A DNA stretch of 35,441 nt from Pseudomonadota bacterium. GTDB lineage: Bacteria; Pseudomonadota; Gammaproteobacteria; Burkholderiales; Burkholderiaceae_C. The first letter of the stretch is position 1; every line of letters starts with the position of its first letter. The stretch spans positions 1 through 35,441 of the forward strand of contig JAEWIF010000058.1 in assembly GCA_023387335.1 (NCBI GenBank). Direction: 5' to 3'. The position numbers and the translations under genes are program-made. Shown here one piece after another: positions 9,732-17,849 of the stretch. A model generated the notes under the pieces. The model searched no databases. It saw only the letters and a list, made by a program, of their open reading frames with translations, and was not told the DNA's origin.

Positions 9732-10382
9732 ATGTCGCATTCCAGAGCCTTCGTCGCGTCCCGCCTGGCGGTCCTCGCCCTGGCGGCAGCAGCCGGCACC
9801 GCCGGCGCCCAGGTCTATCGCATCGTCGGCCCGGACGGCCGGGTCACCTTCTCCGACAAGCCGCCCGCGGAAGCTTCCGCCAAGGCCGCGCCCTCGGCCG
9901 GTTCGTCCGGCCGCACCGAGGGCGCCACCGGCGCCCTGCCCTTCGAGCTGCGCCAGGTCGCCACGCGCTACCCCGTCACGCTCTACTCCGGCCCCAACTG
10001 CGTGCCCTGCGGCACCGGCCGCAGCTTCCTGTCGCAGCGCGGCATCCCGTTCAGCGAGAAGTCCGTGAGCAGCCCCGAGGACATCGAGGCCCTGGGCCGC
10101 ATCAGCGGCGGCAGCGCGTCCCTGCCCCTGCTGACCGTCGGCGGCCAGCAGCTCAAGGGCTATTCCGAGCACGAGTGGTCGCAGTTCCTGGACGCGGCCG
10201 GCTATCCGCGCAGCTCGCAGCTGCCCGCCAGCTACCGCCAGCCCGGCGCCACCCCGCTGGTGACCGCCACGACCGTGCGTCCGCCCGAAACCGCCGCGGC
10301 GGAGCCCGCGCCCGCGGCCCCGGCACCCGCGCCTCGCGCGCCTGCCGCCACCGGCAGCAACCCCGCCGGCATCACGTTCTGA
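9732..10382 (+). CDS. Exported DUF4124-glutaredoxin domain protein
   Basis: This 216-residue protein has a clear signal peptide, with a hydrophobic run at about residues 10-26 and cleavage after AGA. A short DUF4124-like module follows, VYRIVGPDGRVTFSDKPP at about 28-45. A glutaredoxin-like domain comes next (about 80-165), with the redox motif CVPC (C90, C93) and a cis-Pro region SLPLLTVGGQQLKGY. The tail is Pro/Ala-rich and low complexity. It is probably periplasmic and acts on thiols or disulfides; no partner is known. The ATG at 9732 is preceded by a strong AAGGAGAGG site, while a TTG just before it is not needed. Its stop lies 4 bases from the stop of convergent rpiA. Confidence 0.85.
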   Translation: MSHSRAFVASRLAVLALAAAAGTAGAQVYRIVGPDGRVTFSDKPPAEASAKAAPSAGSSGRTEGATGALPFELRQVATRYPVTLYSGPNCVPCGTGRSFLSQRGIPFSEKSVSSPEDIEALGRISGGSASLPLLTVGGQQLKGYSEHEWSQFLDAAGYPRSSQLPASYRQPGATPLVTATTVRPPETAAAEPAPAAPAPAPRAPAATGSNPAGITF

Positions 10383-10386
10383 CCGC

Positions 10387-11058
10387 CTAGAACTTGAGCG
10401 TCCGCACGCCGCTGGGCGTGCCCAGCAGGCAGACGGACGCTTTCTGGTGGGCGAACACGCCCACCGTCACCACGCCCGGCCACTGGTTCACTTCGCTCTC
10501 GAAGGCGAGCGGCTGGGCGACCTTAAGTCCCGCCACGTCCAGGATGTGCTGGCCGTTGTCGGTCACCAGCGGCGACCCGTCCTTCATCCGCACCTTGGCC
10601 TGGCCGCCCATCGCCGCGAACTGGCGCTTGATGCGTTCGGCCGCCATCGGCACCACTTCCACCGGCACCGGGAAGGCACCCAGCACCGGCACCAGCTTGG
10701 ATTCGTCGGCGATGCAGACGAAGGCGCGCGACTGCGCCGCCACGATCTTCTCGCGCGTGAGCGCTGCGCCGCCGCCCTTGATCATGTGCCCCGCGTTGTC
10801 GATCTCGTCGGCGCCGTCGATGTAGACCGCCAGTTCGCCGACCTCGTTGGCGTCGAACACCGGGATGCCGATGGCGCGCAGGCGTTCGGTGGAGGCCACC
10901 GAGCTGGAAACGGCGCCGCGCACGCGGTCCTTCATGCCGGCCAGCGCCTCGATGAACTTGTTCACCGTGGAGCCCGTGCCCACGCCCACGATCTCGCCCG
11001 GCACCACGTACTGCAAGGCGGCCTGGCCGACGAGCGTCTTCAGTTCATCCTGGGTCAC
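10387..11058 (-). CDS. rpiA: Ribose-5-phosphate isomerase A
   Basis: RpiA interconverts ribose-5-phosphate and ribulose-5-phosphate in the non-oxidative pentose phosphate pathway. The 223-residue protein shows GTGST at about 27-31 (phosphate binding), DGADEID in the active site and the signature KGGGAALTREKI. The C-terminal region, QWPGVVTVGVFA followed by GTPSGVRTLKF, fits the family. The start is a GTG at 11056-11058, with AAGGA about 9 bases upstream. It converges on the glutaredoxin protein gene (4-base gap) and diverges from pyrD with 47 bases between starts, so the two promoters must overlap or sit in each other's 5' regions. Confidence 0.97.
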   Translation of the reverse strand: MTQDELKTLVGQAALQYVVPGEIVGVGTGSTVNKFIEALAGMKDRVRGAVSSSVASTERLRAIGIPVFDANEVGELAVYIDGADEIDNAGHMIKGGGAALTREKIVAAQSRAFVCIADESKLVPVLGAFPVPVEVVPMAAERIKRQFAAMGGQAKVRMKDGSPLVTDNGQHILDVAGLKVAQPLAFESEVNQWPGVVTVGVFAHQKASVCLLGTPSGVRTLKF

Positions 11059-11105
11059 GCGACAATCCTTTGCTGCAAGCTGTCCAACCGAAGAATTATC
11101 CCTCC

Positions 11106-12155
11106 ATGCCCCTCTTGCCCTACTCGCTCGCGCGCCCCTTCCTGTTCGGCCTGGAACCCGAGGCCGCGCACGACCTCACCCTGGAATCACTCGCGCGCCT
11201 GCAGGGCACGCCGCTGGCCTGGGCCTGGTGCTCGGCGATGGTGGACGACCCGGTCCAGCTGGCCGGACTGCGCTTTCCCAACCGCGTCGGCCTGGCCGCC
11301 GGCCTGGACAAAAACGCGCGCTGCATCGACGGCCTGGGCGCGATGGGCTTCGGCTTCGTCGAGGTCGGCACCGTGACGCCCAGGCCGCAGCCGGGCAATC
11401 CGAAACCGCGCATGTTCCGCCTGCCGCAGGCCAACGCGCTGATCAACCGCCTGGGCTTCAACAACGACGGCCTGGACGCCTTCCTCGCCAACGTCAAGCG
11501 CTCTTCGTTCCGCGGCCGCGGACGCATCCTCGGCCTCAACATCGGCAAGAACGCCGCCACGCCGATCGAGGACGCGACCAGCGACTACCTCACCGGCCTG
11601 GAAGGCGTGTACCCGCACGCCGACTACGTCACGGTCAACATCTCCAGCCCGAACACCAAGAACCTGCGCGCGCTGCAGTCGGACGAAGCGCTGGACGCGC
11701 TGCTCGGCGCCATCGCGCAGCGGCGCGAGACGCTGGCGCAGGCGCACGGCCGCCGCGTGCCGGTGTTCGTGAAGATCGCGCCCGACCTGGACGAAGCGCA
11801 GGTCGACGTCATCGCCGCGACGCTGCGCCGCCACGGCATGGACGGCGTGGTGGCGACCAACACCACCATCTCGCGCGAGGCCGTGAAGGGCCTGCCGCAC
11901 GCGGAGGAAACCGGCGGCCTGAGCGGCGCGCCGGTGCTCGCGGCCAGCAACCGCGTGATCACGCAGCTGCGCGCCGCGCTGGGATCGGGCTTCCCGATCA
12001 TCGGCGTGGGCGGCATCCTGAGCGCCGAGGACGCGGTGTCCAAGATCCGCGCCGGCGCTGACGTGGTGCAGATCTACACCGGCCTGATCTACAAGGGACC
12101 GGCGCTGGTGTCGGAAGCGGCATCGGCGATCAGGAAGCTGCGCGCGGCGCGCTAA
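11106..12155 (+). CDS. pyrD: Dihydroorotate dehydrogenase (quinone), class 2
   Basis: PyrD oxidises dihydroorotate to orotate in pyrimidine synthesis and passes electrons from FMN to the membrane quinone pool. The protein is 349 residues from the ATG at 11106. An upstream in-frame TTG (11070) would add 12 unconserved residues. Class 2 features are the N-terminal membrane-associating helices, GLAAGLDKN at about 62-70, NRLGFNNDG, and VNISSPNT with the catalytic Ser near 181. The FMN/phosphate segment GVGGILSAEDAVSKI is followed by QIYTGLIYKGP. Its 3' end overlaps the stop of the next, convergent gene by 4 bases. Confidence 0.97.
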   Translation: MPLLPYSLARPFLFGLEPEAAHDLTLESLARLQGTPLAWAWCSAMVDDPVQLAGLRFPNRVGLAAGLDKNARCIDGLGAMGFGFVEVGTVTPRPQPGNPKPRMFRLPQANALINRLGFNNDGLDAFLANVKRSSFRGRGRILGLNIGKNAATPIEDATSDYLTGLEGVYPHADYVTVNISSPNTKNLRALQSDEALDALLGAIAQRRETLAQAHGRRVPVFVKIAPDLDEAQVDVIAATLRRHGMDGVVATNTTISREAVKGLPHAEETGGLSGAPVLAASNRVITQLRAALGSGFPIIGVGGILSAEDAVSKIRAGADVVQIYTGLIYKGPALVSEAASAIRKLRAAR

Positions 12156-13267
12156 TCGAGCAGCGCGACGACGTCCTCGGCGATCGCCAGCGCGCTGGTC
12201 AACCCCGGCGACTCGATCCCGAACAGGTTCACCAGCCCCGGCACGCCATGCAGCGCCGGACCGTCGATGCGGAAGTCGGGCGCCTTCTCGTGCGGGCCGT
12301 GGATCTTGGGCCGCACGCCGCTGTAGCTGGGCTGCAGGCTCGCATCCGGCAGGCCGGGCCAGTAGCGGCGCACCTCGGCGTAGAAATCGTCGGCGCGGCG
12401 GGGGTCCACGCGCCAGTCGATCTGCTCGGGCGTGTCGATGTCCAGCCATTCGATGTCCGGCCCGAACTTGGCCTGGCCGCCCAGGTCCAGCGTGAGGTGC
12501 GTGCCCAGGTGCGCATCGGCCGGCGCGGGATAGATCAGGCGGGTGAACGGCGCCCGGCCCGCCAGCGAGTAGTAGTTCCCCTTGGCGAACCACTCGCGCG
12601 GCACGAAACGCGCATCGAGCCCCTCGAAGCGGCGCGCCAGCGAGCAGGCATGCAGCGAAGCCGAATTGACCAGCAGCGGCGTCGCGAGCTCGGTGCCGTC
12701 CGCCAGCCGCAGCACGTGCAGGCCGCCCTCGCCCGCCGCCAGCTTCGCCGAGTCGAGCGGGGAACGGAAAGCGACCATGCCGCCGTCGCGCTCCAGGTCG
12801 CCCTGCAGCGCGAGCATGAAGCCGTGGCTGTCCACGATGCCGGTGCTGGGCGAATGCAGCGCGACCAGGCAGCGCAGCGCCGGCTCCATCGCCATCGCCT
12901 GCCCGCCCTCGAGGAATTCGACCGGCACGCCGTTGGCATCCGCGCGGTCCTGCAGGCCGCGCAGCGCGCCCACCTCGGCCTCGCTGTTGGCCACGGTGAA
13001 CTTGCCGCAGCGGCGGTGGCCGATGCCGTGGCTGGCGCACATCGCGTAGAGCAGTTCCTTGCCGCGCACGCACAGGCGCGCCTTGAGCGAACCGGGCGCG
13101 TAGTACAGGCCCGCATGGATGACTTCGCTGTTGCGCGAACTCACGCCCTGGCCGATGCCGCCCTCGGCCTCCAGCACCAGGGTCTCGCGCCCCGAGCGGG
13201 CCAGGGCCCGCGCCACCGCCAACCCGACGGCGCCCGCGCCGACCACCACCGCCCCGACCTGGTCCAT
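12152..13267 (-). CDS. FAD-dependent oxidoreductase, L-2-hydroxyglutarate dehydrogenase (LhgO/L2HGDH) family
   Basis: This 371-residue DAO-fold flavoprotein has a Rossmann FAD motif GAGAVG at about residues 10-15 and an acidic residue at the end of the second strand (VLEAE). The segment SSRNSEVIHAGLYY (about 43-56) is typical of the LhgO/L2HGDH family, as are the C-terminal SYSGVRPKI and FGIESPGLTSALAIAEDV. Oxidation of L-2-hydroxyglutarate or a related 2-hydroxy acid is the family expectation; the substrate is not proven by sequence. The gene is convergent with pyrD (4-base overlap). A SCO gene follows on the same strand upstream of it, separated by 76 bases. Confidence 0.88.
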   Translation of the reverse strand: MDQVGAVVVGAGAVGLAVARALARSGRETLVLEAEGGIGQGVSSRNSEVIHAGLYYAPGSLKARLCVRGKELLYAMCASHGIGHRRCGKFTVANSEAEVGALRGLQDRADANGVPVEFLEGGQAMAMEPALRCLVALHSPSTGIVDSHGFMLALQGDLERDGGMVAFRSPLDSAKLAAGEGGLHVLRLADGTELATPLLVNSASLHACSLARRFEGLDARFVPREWFAKGNYYSLAGRAPFTRLIYPAPADAHLGTHLTLDLGGQAKFGPDIEWLDIDTPEQIDWRVDPRRADDFYAEVRRYWPGLPDASLQPSYSGVRPKIHGPHEKAPDFRIDGPALHGVPGLVNLFGIESPGLTSALAIAEDVVALLD

Positions 13268-13343
13268 CCCGCCCCCGTTCAGCGCCTCCGCGGCGCAAGG
13301 GGCGGCAAGTTACCACAAGGACCCGCGGCGCGGGATGGCTCGC

Positions 13344-14057
13344 TCAGGCCTGCGGAGGCACGTGCCAGGTGCGTCCGCGGGCGCGGGCAACCGGGTCCAC
13401 CGCCATCAGCGCCTCGAGGATGAGGTAGGGCTCCGTCAGCAGCGGCGTCATGCACCAGCGGTCCAGCGCGTCGTTGCCCACGCGCACGGCACCGATGTGC
13501 TGGCCCAGGTCCGCGTCGACCTTCGGGTCCGGGTCGTAGAAGCCCAGGGCGATGCGCAGGCGCTCGACGTCCGGCTTGTCGCCGGTGAGGAAGGTCCAGC
13601 CCGGGCCGATGCGGTTGAGCTCGCGGTACGCCTTCAGGTCGGCCGGCCGGTCCTGCTCCGGCAGCAGCGAGATCGAATAGAAGAAGATGTCGCGGCCGAC
13701 GCGGTCGCCCAGCGCCTCCTGCACCGCGCGCAGGTTCTGCGTCATCGGCGGGCAGCGCTCGCTGCACTGCGCGTACATCATGCTCACGAACACGACGCGG
13801 CCGCGCACCAGGTCGGAGTAGAAGCGCACCTTCTGGCCGTCGTGCGTGACGAGCGGAACGTCAGGCAGGCGCCCCGGCTTGTGCGGGTACGGGTCCGCCT
13901 GGGCCAGCGACAGGGCCGGATGCAGGTCCAGCCGATAGGCGACGCCCGCGCCGGCCGCGGCGGCCAGGCCGCCGGCCAGCATGGCGAGGCCGTGGCGGCG
14001 GCCCTGGGTCGCCGGGGTCGCGCCAGGGGCGCGCAGGGATTCGGATGAAGTGGTCAT
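13344..14057 (-). CDS. SCO1/SenC/PrrC-family copper chaperone (paralogue 1)
   Basis: This 237-residue thioredoxin-fold protein of the SCO family delivers copper or reduces thiols in cuproenzymes outside the cytoplasm. An N-terminal hydrophobic segment (about residues 24-41) anchors or exports it. The copper-binding motif CSERCP gives C98 and C102, and the conserved downstream His is probably H187 in GQHIG. The C-terminal part has an extra DRWCMTPLL segment. It lies 17 bases downstream of multicopper oxidase 1 on the same strand, so it very likely serves that enzyme and not cytochrome oxidase. A second SCO gene with the same kind of partner lies at 31.9-32.5 kb. Confidence 0.92.
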   Translation of the reverse strand: MTTSSESLRAPGATPATQGRRHGLAMLAGGLAAAAGAGVAYRLDLHPALSLAQADPYPHKPGRLPDVPLVTHDGQKVRFYSDLVRGRVVFVSMMYAQCSERCPPMTQNLRAVQEALGDRVGRDIFFYSISLLPEQDRPADLKAYRELNRIGPGWTFLTGDKPDVERLRIALGFYDPDPKVDADLGQHIGAVRVGNDALDRWCMTPLLTEPYLILEALMAVDPVARARGRTWHVPPQA

Positions 14058-14074
14058 GGCGGTCCTCGCGCAGG

Positions 14075-15808
14075 TCAGGCCACGATGTCCCAGCGGGCCA
14101 TCATCGCGTGGTCCTCGTGGATGGTGTTGTGGCAGTGGATCGGGTACTTGCCGACGAAGTCGCGGAAGCGCAGGAAGACGCGGACGCGTTCGTTCGGACC
14201 GATCAGGTAGACGTCCTTGCGTCCCTTCTCCCAGGCCGGCGGCGCGGTCCCGTTGCGCTGCAGGATGCGGCCTTCCTCGAAGTGGATGTGCACCGGGTGG
14301 GCCCAGCCGCCGCCCGAGTTGACCAGGTTCCAGATCTCCGCCGTGCCCTTCTTGGGCGAGACGATCGGCCGGTTGTTGAACTCCTTGTCGTTGATGGTCC
14401 AGCCGCCGCCGGAGCGGGCGAAGACGAAGGTGCGCTCGGCCACCACTTCGGACAGGTCGATGTTGGGCTGTTCGCGCAGGCGCCCCAGCACCCGGCTGTT
14501 GTCCGGGCCGGCCAGCGACTTGTCGACGACGAACTTGAGCAGCTGGTACGGCGGGTTGATGAAGTCCTTCTCGGGCTTGCGGCCGTCGATGTGCCGCAGC
14601 CGGTTGGTGAGGAACACCTCCGAGCCCACCGGGAACTTGGAGAAGTCCACCACGATGTCGCCGCGCTCGGCGTTGCCCAGCGTGACGTTGCTGCGCAGGA
14701 GCGGCGCCTCGAACAGGTTTCCGTCGTTCGAGATGTGCAGGAAGCTCTGCACGTTGTTGTTCCAGCGGATCTGAAGGTCCCACACGCGCGAGGTCGCCGC
14801 GGCCAGGAAGCGGAAGCGGTACTTGCGCGGCTCGACGTGGAACAGCGGCTGGATCTTGCCGTTCACCAGGAACTTGTCGCCGATGAAGCCGTCCTGGTTG
14901 AACTGGTTGAACATCAGGTTGCCGCCGCTGTCGAACTGCTTGTCGCTCAGCATCAGTGGCACGTCGTAGTTGCCGCTGGGCAGGCGCAGGGCCCTGGAGT
15001 TCGAGTCGTTCTCGTTGCCCGAGTCGATCTCGTCGAACGCGAGGAAGAAGCCGGCCAGGCCGTGGTAGACGTTGGGCGCCGTGAAGTCGACGCGGTGGTC
15101 GTGGTACCACAGCGTGCCCAGCGCCTCGCGCGGATCGCCGATGCCGCCGAACTTGTCGACGCCCGCGTACACCATCGGGTAGTGGTGGTCCTTGTACTCG
15201 CCGCCCCGCGCGAGGGTGGGCCCGCAGGTCGTGGAACTCCACCAGTCGACCGGGAAGCCGTCGCTCTCGGAGGGCGAGTGCAGGTTGTGCAGGTGGAGCG
15301 AGATGTCCGGCGAGCCGAAGCCCTGGTTCAGGTTCGGCAGCTGGTTGCGCAGGCGCACCAGGATCGGTTCGCCGTAGCGGGCATGGAACAGCGCGCCGGG
15401 CACCGTGCCGCCGTACCCCCAGATCTCCTGCGTGGGCAGCTCCGGGTGGAAGCTGTGCGAACCCGTCTTGATGTCGAGCCGGTAGAACTTCTGCGGCGGA
15501 AAGCGGGTGAACGCCTGGTGCATGTTGCGCCCGACCTCCTTCTCGGCGGCGCCCTCGGTGCAGTCGGGACTCAGGTGGCCGGACTCCGCCTGGATCGGCG
15601 ACTGCACGGTGAGCTCCTGCGCCCACGGCGTCGTCGGCGGACTCGGCGGCGGTGGCGGCACCACGGTGGTGGTCTGGCTCCTGGCGTGCGGCGCGTACAG
15701 CGCCGCGGCCGAGATGCCGGCGCTCTTGAGCAGCAGGCGGCGTCGTTCGTCGCGGGGTGCGTCGCCGGCGGGGCGGTCGGTCTTGTCGGAAATGTCCGGT
15801 GTGTTCAT
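14075..15808 (-). CDS. Multicopper oxidase (paralogue 1), CotA/bilirubin-oxidase-like, Tat-type N-terminus
   Basis: This 577-residue multicopper oxidase oxidises an organic or metal substrate and reduces O2 to water. All four copper motifs are present: HLHNLH at about 172-177, WYHDH at 234-238, HPVHIHF, and the C-terminal HCHNTIHEDHAM. The last places H558-C559-H560, H564 and axial M569 around the type 1/3 coppers. The N-terminus RRRLLLKSAGISAAALYA resembles a twin-arginine signal, suited to a cofactor-loaded export. It is followed by a Pro-rich linker. The ATG at 15808 has a GGGAGA site, which beats an in-frame start 48 bases upstream. The SCO gene follows immediately. The substrate is unknown: laccase-like phenol, bilirubin or Mn(II) oxidation are all possible. 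Confidence 0.93.
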   Translation of the reverse strand: MNTPDISDKTDRPAGDAPRDERRRLLLKSAGISAAALYAPHARSQTTTVVPPPPPSPPTTPWAQELTVQSPIQAESGHLSPDCTEGAAEKEVGRNMHQAFTRFPPQKFYRLDIKTGSHSFHPELPTQEIWGYGGTVPGALFHARYGEPILVRLRNQLPNLNQGFGSPDISLHLHNLHSPSESDGFPVDWWSSTTCGPTLARGGEYKDHHYPMVYAGVDKFGGIGDPREALGTLWYHDHRVDFTAPNVYHGLAGFFLAFDEIDSGNENDSNSRALRLPSGNYDVPLMLSDKQFDSGGNLMFNQFNQDGFIGDKFLVNGKIQPLFHVEPRKYRFRFLAAATSRVWDLQIRWNNNVQSFLHISNDGNLFEAPLLRSNVTLGNAERGDIVVDFSKFPVGSEVFLTNRLRHIDGRKPEKDFINPPYQLLKFVVDKSLAGPDNSRVLGRLREQPNIDLSEVVAERTFVFARSGGGWTINDKEFNNRPIVSPKKGTAEIWNLVNSGGGWAHPVHIHFEEGRILQRNGTAPPAWEKGRKDVYLIGPNERVRVFLRFRDFVGKYPIHCHNTIHEDHAMMARWDIVA

Positions 15809-16199
15809 CGCGTTCTCCCGTTTCCTCGGAGGACCAATGTAGGTCTGGGCCTGCACGCGTGGCGCACGGTGAAAAAGCGAGTTCTGGGGAGGGCTAGCGC
15901 GAGGCTTCGGCGCGGTTCCACACGCAACTCGCTGGACATCAGGGCTGCGCGACAGGGCGGCCTTTGCTGCCGATCCATGGGCGGCCCACGTCGCGCGCGG
16001 GACTGGTCATTGATCCCAGACGGAAATGGACGTTCCGGGCAACCGGCGAAAGCGGCTCGCAAGCTTGCAAGCCGTCACGTTTGATCGAACTGGCTGCAAA
16101 AAAAAAATCGCGCGAGGCGCGCATGGAGCGCAACTCGCGCGATGGTGGCCCGACGCCCTCCCCCGCCGACCGGCCGCTAATCCTCCTAATCCTCCATGT
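15809..16199. other. Intergenic region upstream of multicopper oxidase 1
   Basis: No gene is seen in these 391 bases. The region must contain the leftward promoter of the oxidase-SCO pair, but I cannot place -35/-10 boxes with confidence. Its right side holds the terminator of the response-regulator gene (listed separately). A 10-bp palindrome GCAAGCTTGC lies at 16059-16068 and may be incidental. Short open frames here have no protein-like sequence. Confidence 0.6.
16098..16143 (-). terminator. Rho-independent terminator of the LuxR-type regulator gene
   Basis: A perfect 10-bp inverted repeat, ATCGCGCGAG at 16107-16116 and CTCGCGCGAT at 16134-16143, encloses a 17-base loop that itself can pair GCGC with GCGC. 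On the minus strand it is followed directly by ten T residues (the A run at 16098-16107). It begins 57 bases after the stop of the regulator gene. This insulates multicopper oxidase 1 from read-through. Confidence 0.9.
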
Positions 16200-16985
16200 T
16201 CAGAGCAGCCCCCAGCTGTTCGCGCAGCTGACCGCCTGCGCGCGCGAGCGCACGTGGAGCTTGTGGTACATGTTCTTCACGTGCGAGTTGACGGTGGTGC
16301 AGCTGATGGCGAGCCGGTCGCCGATCTCGCTGCTCGTCAGCCCGCTGGCGATCATGCGCAGCACCTCGTGCTCGCGCGTCGAGAGCTTGACCCGCACCAC
16401 CTCGCCGGGCACGTCCGGCACGGTCAACGGCGCCACCGGCACTCCGCGCCTGAGCAGCAGCCTGCGCGACAGCGCCGGCGTGATCGCCGCGCCGCCGTTG
16501 GCCACCTGCAGCACCGCCTGCACGAAGCTCACGAACCAGGAGTTCTTCACCACGAAGCCGGCCGCTCCGAGATCGAAGGCGCGCATGGCGTCGTCCTCCG
16601 TCTCCTGTTTCGAGAGAGCGACGACCTCGGCCTCGGGGTTCAGGCTCCTGGCATGCGTGATCAGCTCGAAGCCGACGCCGTCCGTGAGGCCGACGTCCAC
16701 CAGCAGCACGTCGAACCGGACATCGCGCACCAGCCGCCGGCCGTCGCGCAAGGAACCGGCCTGGCCGGCCACCACGGTCCGGCTGTCTCCCATCAGCTCC
16801 TGGGCAATGACGCCGCGCGCGTGCGCGTCACTGTCGACCACGTGCACCCGCAACGGCGCGCCGGGCTGGCCGGTCATGCTTTCGGGCCACACGCAGGGTG
16901 AGTTCTTGAAGATCGAGAACCCGTCCGAATGGTGGCGGACGGTCTCCGTCATCTGCGCAACGGCGCAACGTTCCTTCTCCCCCAT
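16200..16985 (-). CDS. LuxR/NarL-type response regulator, orphan, beside the peroxidase locus
   Basis: This 261-residue protein has a 44-residue N-terminal extension of unknown role, a receiver-like domain (about 45-165) and a LuxR HTH (about 195-258). The HTH is VKLSTREHEVLRMIASGLTS followed by CTTVNSHVKNMYHKL. The likely phospho-acceptor is D97 in LLVDVG, and the Lys of FVVKNS is kept. The usual acidic pair is D51-S52 (VVDSD), so one Mg-pocket acid is replaced by Ser. No kinase gene lies nearby. The start ATG at 16985 has a strong GGAAGGGGAA site. It is divergent from the heme peroxidase across 864 bases and ends in its own terminator. I infer a role in controlling the peroxidase and/or oxidase genes. 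Confidence 0.9.
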   Translation of the reverse strand: MGEKERCAVAQMTETVRHHSDGFSIFKNSPCVWPESMTGQPGAPLRVHVVDSDAHARGVIAQELMGDSRTVVAGQAGSLRDGRRLVRDVRFDVLLVDVGLTDGVGFELITHARSLNPEAEVVALSKQETEDDAMRAFDLGAAGFVVKNSWFVSFVQAVLQVANGGAAITPALSRRLLLRRGVPVAPLTVPDVPGEVVRVKLSTREHEVLRMIASGLTSSEIGDRLAISCTTVNSHVKNMYHKLHVRSRAQAVSCANSWGLL

Positions 16986-17052
16986 GGCAATTCCCCTTCC
17001 CTCTGTCTTTCCGATGTTGGAGAAAAGGTAAGTGCGTCGGTCATGGCCTGTC

Positions 17053-17068
17053 TGTACGCCAACGTACA
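17053..17068. promoter_or_regulatory. Inverted repeat TGTACG-N4-CGTACA, candidate operator
   Basis: The six-base arms are exact, with a CCAA spacer. The site is 68-83 bases upstream of the ATG of the LuxR-type regulator, a position suited to autoregulation. The binding protein is unknown; the regulator itself or the Crp/Fnr protein encoded downstream are candidates. Confidence 0.45.
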
Positions 17069-17426
17069 TTCGTCGGAATCGCAACACCCATGCCCGGCCG
17101 TGCGGCGATTGGATGGACCGCATCGCGCGCAGGCCGTGGTGCGTGGAAGCTTCGTCGAGGTGCGATGCGTCGCCCCGGCTCGATCGCCGGCATCGCGACC
17201 GTGCTCGAAGCGCGATGGTCCATGCTCCCGAATGAATAGCACGCATCCTTTTCTGGCTGCGCCCCTCCGCTCGGCCGCAACGCCGGCACCGTAACGCCGT
17301 CGTTCGAGGCCGCGCACGTCCGGCGGCACTCGCTGCGCGGCCGTTGCATATCTGGCGAGCGCGCCTCGAAGGCGGGGAAGCGAATCCACGACTGCGCGAG
17401 GCCTTCGCCAACCGCCGGCTCCCTGT

Positions 17427-17446
17427 GTTGTCCGTCGACGGACAAC
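17427..17446. promoter_or_regulatory. Perfect 20-bp palindrome, candidate operator
   Basis: The arms GTTGTCCGTC and GACGGACAAC are exact complements with no spacer. It lies 404 bases before the peroxidase start and 442 bases before the divergent regulator. A perfect dyad of this length in non-coding DNA is unlikely by chance, so a dimeric protein site is the simplest reading. Confidence 0.55.
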
Positions 17447-17484
17447 CGACCTCGCGCGCAGCGAAGCCGGAAATCCCCGCTCCC

Positions 17485-17517
17485 GATTCGAATCATTACG
17501 TCTCACGCAGTTCGTGA
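17485..17517. promoter_or_regulatory. Two further dyads, GATTCGAATC and TCACG-N5-CGTGA
   Basis: A perfect 10-bp palindrome at 17485-17494 is followed by five-base inverted arms TCACG (17503-17507) and CGTGA (17513-17517). They sit 40-70 bases after the 20-bp palindrome, making a cluster of dyads. Each alone is weak evidence. Confidence 0.3.
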
Positions 17518-17789
17518 CGCCGCGGGGTTCACCACGGCAATGGGGAACCGCGTGATGTTCGGCAGGCTTCATCCGTGGCGCATCCATACAGCTATGAAAC
17601 GAGGAGCGCGAACGGCAGGCGCGGGCTCGCCCGCTTTCACGCTCGTCCCCTTCCGTGGAAGTTGCCGGCACCGGCGGGCGCAGCGCGGACCGGGCGGGCG
17701 CACGAAGCCCGCAAGCACCCGGCCTCGCGAAGAAGCAACGCACCAGAAGTAGGGATTGTTCGCACGCACGAGCGCTCGGACCATGCACC

Positions 17790-17809
17790 CGTCCGTCCCC
17801 TAGCGGACG
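17790..17809 (+). promoter_or_regulatory. Short hairpin in the peroxidase leader
   Basis: CGTCCG (17790-17795) and CGGACG (17804-17809) can form a six-pair GC stem with an eight-base loop. It starts 60 bases before the ATG and ends about 30 bases before the ribosome site GGAGG. It could affect translation or mRNA stability; it may also be incidental in GC-rich DNA. Confidence 0.3.
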
Positions 17810-17849
17810 AAGAACCGTCAACCCTTCACCACGCCCGGAGGAAACGACC

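Larger units (their letters stand above)
16986..17849. promoter_or_regulatory. Long divergent regulatory region between response regulator and peroxidase
   Basis: These 864 bases carry no convincing gene; short open frames on both strands give low-complexity Arg/Ala/Pro translations. It holds several dyads that are listed separately: TGTACG/CGTACA at 17053-17068, a perfect 20-bp palindrome at 17427-17446, GATTCGAATC at 17485-17494 and TCACG-N5-CGTGA at 17503-17517. A hairpin near the peroxidase start is also listed separately. Promoters for both flanking genes must lie here, but clear sigma-70 boxes are not evident. Confidence 0.65.

Noticed and set aside
16059..16068. Palindrome GCAAGCTTGC upstream of multicopper oxidase 1
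   Set aside because: Ten bases of symmetry are too short to claim as an operator without a second copy or a consensus; about 250 bases also separate it from the gene start.
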